A stretch of 53,489 nucleotides of DNA from Methylorubrum aminovorans (GTDB taxonomy: Bacteria > Pseudomonadota > Alphaproteobacteria > Rhizobiales > Beijerinckiaceae), in contig NZ_BPRC01000029.1 in NCBI RefSeq assembly GCF_022179725.1, positions 1-53,489 on the forward strand, given 5' to 3'. Made by a program: the position numbers and the translations under genes. The notes under the pieces were generated by a model, which saw only the letters and a program-made list of their open reading frames with translations, was not told the origin of the DNA and did not search any database. Below are positions 51,940-53,489 of this stretch, piece after piece (position 1 is the first letter of the stretch; each line of letters opens with the position of its first letter).

Positions 51940-53043
51940 GTGTTTCCCTTCGACTCATCCCGCCAGACCCGGCGCCGCGTGCGCCGGAGCCTCGACCGGA
52001 CGACGCGACACGTGACGCGGGAATTGACGCGCTCGCTCGAGAGCACGGCCAAAGCCGTCACCAGAGCCGTGACCCGCTCGACCGAGCAGGCGATCCGCGA
52101 GACGCGGAAGGCGACGGCCCGATCGGTGAAGCGGACGGTCCGCCACACCGAGAAAGTGGTCGAGGCGGCACTGGGCTCGACCGGGCCCGAAATCGTCCGC
52201 AAGCCGCCCGGCCAGTTCGTCACGGTCGACGGTCTGCCCGTTCACTGCATCCTGCGCGGGCGCGGGCGGCCGGTGGTGCTGGTTCACGGCAACGGTACCA
52301 TGGCCGAGGATTTCGCGATCTCCGGCCTGATAGACCGACTGGCGGCGCGCTACCGGGTCATCGCCATCGATCGGCCCGGCTTCGGCTACACCGCCCGCCC
52401 CCGCCACCGCGTCTGGACGGCGCAAGCCCAGGCCGTGCTGCTGCACCGGGTGCTGGAACAGCTCGATGTCGAGCGCCCGCTCGTCGTCGGGCATTCCTGG
52501 GGCACGATCGTCGCCCTCGCGCTCGCGGCCGACGGGCGGCGGCCTTTGCGCGGACTCGTGCTGCTCTCGGGCTCCTACTTTCCGGGGCATCGGGCCGATG
52601 CGGCCCTGATCGCACCGCTCGCCGTGCCGGGCTTCGGCGATGCGGCCCGCGCGCTGATGCCCGCGAAGATGAGCGCATCGCTCGCCAGTCAGTCGTTCCA
52701 GCCCGTGTTCTGGCCGCAAGCCGTGCCGGTTCGCTTCAAGGCCCGGTTTCCAGTCGAGATCGCGGCGGCGGCGACGCAGGCGCGGGCGGTGTCGGAGGAC
52801 GCCGCCTCGATGAACGCCGCCGTCACCGGGCTCCAGCGCCGCTACCCCGGTCTGACGTTGCCGGTCTCGATCCTGGCCGGTGACGCGGACGCGATCGTCA
52901 AGACGAGCGAGCAATCGGTGCGGCTGCACACGACGATTCCCGGCAGCACCCTGCGCCTCCTGCCCGGCCTCGGCCACATGATCCATTACGGCGCGCGGCT
53001 GAAGGTCGAGCGCGCGATCGATGATCTGATGAAGCTCCGATAG
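51940..53043 (+). CDS. Alpha/beta hydrolase with long basic N-terminal helix
   Basis: 367 residues from a GTG at 51940 (an ATG at 51850 lies in repeat DNA). Residues 8-78 are a Thr/Arg/Ser-rich stretch (TRRRVRRSLDRTTRHVTREL and onward) with heptad-like spacing, probably a coiled coil or a nucleic-acid/membrane-associating tail. The hydrolase follows: oxyanion HGN at 116-118, nucleophile S186 in GHSWG, and His in LGHMIHYG. Substrate unknown. The N-terminal extension is not a feature of the usual family. Confidence 0.8.
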   Translation: MFPFDSSRQTRRRVRRSLDRTTRHVTRELTRSLESTAKAVTRAVTRSTEQAIRETRKATARSVKRTVRHTEKVVEAALGSTGPEIVRKPPGQFVTVDGLPVHCILRGRGRPVVLVHGNGTMAEDFAISGLIDRLAARYRVIAIDRPGFGYTARPRHRVWTAQAQAVLLHRVLEQLDVERPLVVGHSWGTIVALALAADGRRPLRGLVLLSGSYFPGHRADAALIAPLAVPGFGDAARALMPAKMSASLASQSFQPVFWPQAVPVRFKARFPVEIAAAATQARAVSEDAASMNAAVTGLQRRYPGLTLPVSILAGDADAIVKTSEQSVRLHTTIPGSTLRLLPGLGHMIHYGARLKVERAIDDLMKLR

Positions 53044-53359
53044 ATGCGTCCCAGGCGCGAGATCTGGCCCTGTCACGCCGCGGATCACCGGGCGCCGAGA
53101 CTTGCCCTCGTCGAGGGTCACACGGGGGCTGAACAGAGCCTTCTGTCATCGGGCTTCCGCCATCATGGGGGGATCTGTCGCCGCGCTTGCTGGAAGGTCC
53201 GTGTGGGGTGGGGAGCGGATCCTGAGCTTCCGCCGCGAAGCGGACGTTCCATCTTCGACCCTCCCAGCCGGACAGCCTAAGCTGTGCCCACCTAAAAAGT
53301 GGGCGCCCCAAAAATCTTCCTTCGACAGGAACGCTGAGACATTGGTCTAGGGCCTGTCG
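53044..53359. other. Intergenic region before the insertion sequence
   Basis: About 300 bases with only short, unconvincing frames. A stem GCCCAC/GTGGGC (53286-53304) with no following T run is seen. The left end of the insertion sequence is probably at about 53,350, after a CTAG (53347-53350). Confidence 0.4.
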
Positions 53360-53489
53360 TCACCTGAGCCAGTCGAGCGTTGCGGCGAGGCAGAGGACAC
53401 CGGTGAAGCTGACGGCGGTCTTCTCGTAGCGGGTGGCGACGGCGCGCCACTCTTTGAGGCGCGCCCATAACCGCTCGACGATGTTGCGG
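53360..53489 (-). mobile_element. IS5-type transposase, 3' part only (cut by window edge)
   Basis: The minus strand encodes RNIVERLWARLKEWRAVATR and continues through YEKTAVSFTG to a C-terminal LAATLDWLR and TGA at 53360. NxVER-x-W/F-x-R-LK-x-W-R-x-(I/V)-ATRY is the C-terminal signature with the catalytic Glu of IS5-group DDE transposases. The rest lies beyond the window. GGGCCTGTCGTCA at 53350 onward is probably the start of the terminal inverted repeat. Confidence 0.8.

Noticed and set aside
53286..53304. Hairpin GCCCAC/GTGGGC as terminator of the hydrolase gene
   Set aside because: No T run on either strand and about 245 bases from the stop codon.
1..53489. CRISPR array, rRNA or complete tRNA gene
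   Set aside because: No regularly spaced repeats, no rRNA landmarks, and only the half tRNA at 8819-8861 was found.

Overview
The window is high-GC alphaproteobacterial chromosome. The gene content, the sdhCDAB order, the alphaproteobacterial LptF/LptG/LptD proteins and the style of the intergenic repeats fit Methylobacterium/Methylorubrum (Rhizobiales). This is inferred from family knowledge; there is no rRNA or other taxonomic marker in the window.

Region 1 (1 to about 8,866) is the right-hand part of an integrated mobile element. It holds a divergent pair of Arc-type ribbon-helix-helix repressors, a Rha/KilAC antirepressor, six translationally coupled genes of unknown function (2532-5713), a PilZ protein, an HD phosphohydrolase, an excisionase-like gene and a tyrosine integrase. 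It ends at a degenerate 5' half of a CAT-anticodon tRNA, probably the attachment scar. No virion, terminase or conjugation genes are seen; the left end lies outside the window.

Region 2 (about 9,100-23,340) is core chromosome: small hypothetical genes, mntR and mntH with a recognisable MntR operator, a LysR regulator divergent from an SLC13-type carrier, and sdhC-sdhD-sdhA-(secreted unknown)-sdhB ending in a hairpin terminator. An Inh-like lipoprotein, an outer-membrane beta-barrel protein and kdsD follow. Region 3 (about 23,340-25,690) is a repeat-like GC-rich stretch followed by a sharply AT-rich orphan gene of 463 codons, clearly foreign and of unknown function.

Region 4 (25,728-42,059) is again core: a YdcZ-type DMT protein, a crotonase plus two SDR genes, corA, a YgiQ-type radical SAM protein, an SDR divergent from a haloperoxidase-like hydrolase across a clear operator, pdxA-rsmA, a secreted unknown, fadD, and pepA with a coupled membrane protein. 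Region 5 (42,170-53,489) holds a HigA antitoxin fragment, a parDE pair, lptF-lptG-lptD, a TerB-like protein, lrgA-lrgB, a SulP transporter with STAS domain, an alpha/beta hydrolase with a long basic N-terminus, and the 3' end of an IS5-type transposase cut by the window edge.

Themes: envelope biogenesis (kdsD for KDO, LptFGD for LPS export), central and lipid metabolism (sdh, fadD, crotonase/SDRs), metal and anion transport, and mobile DNA at both ends and in the middle. The best candidates for undescribed biology are the coupled unknown cluster at 2532-5713 and the AT-rich orphan at 24293-25684.
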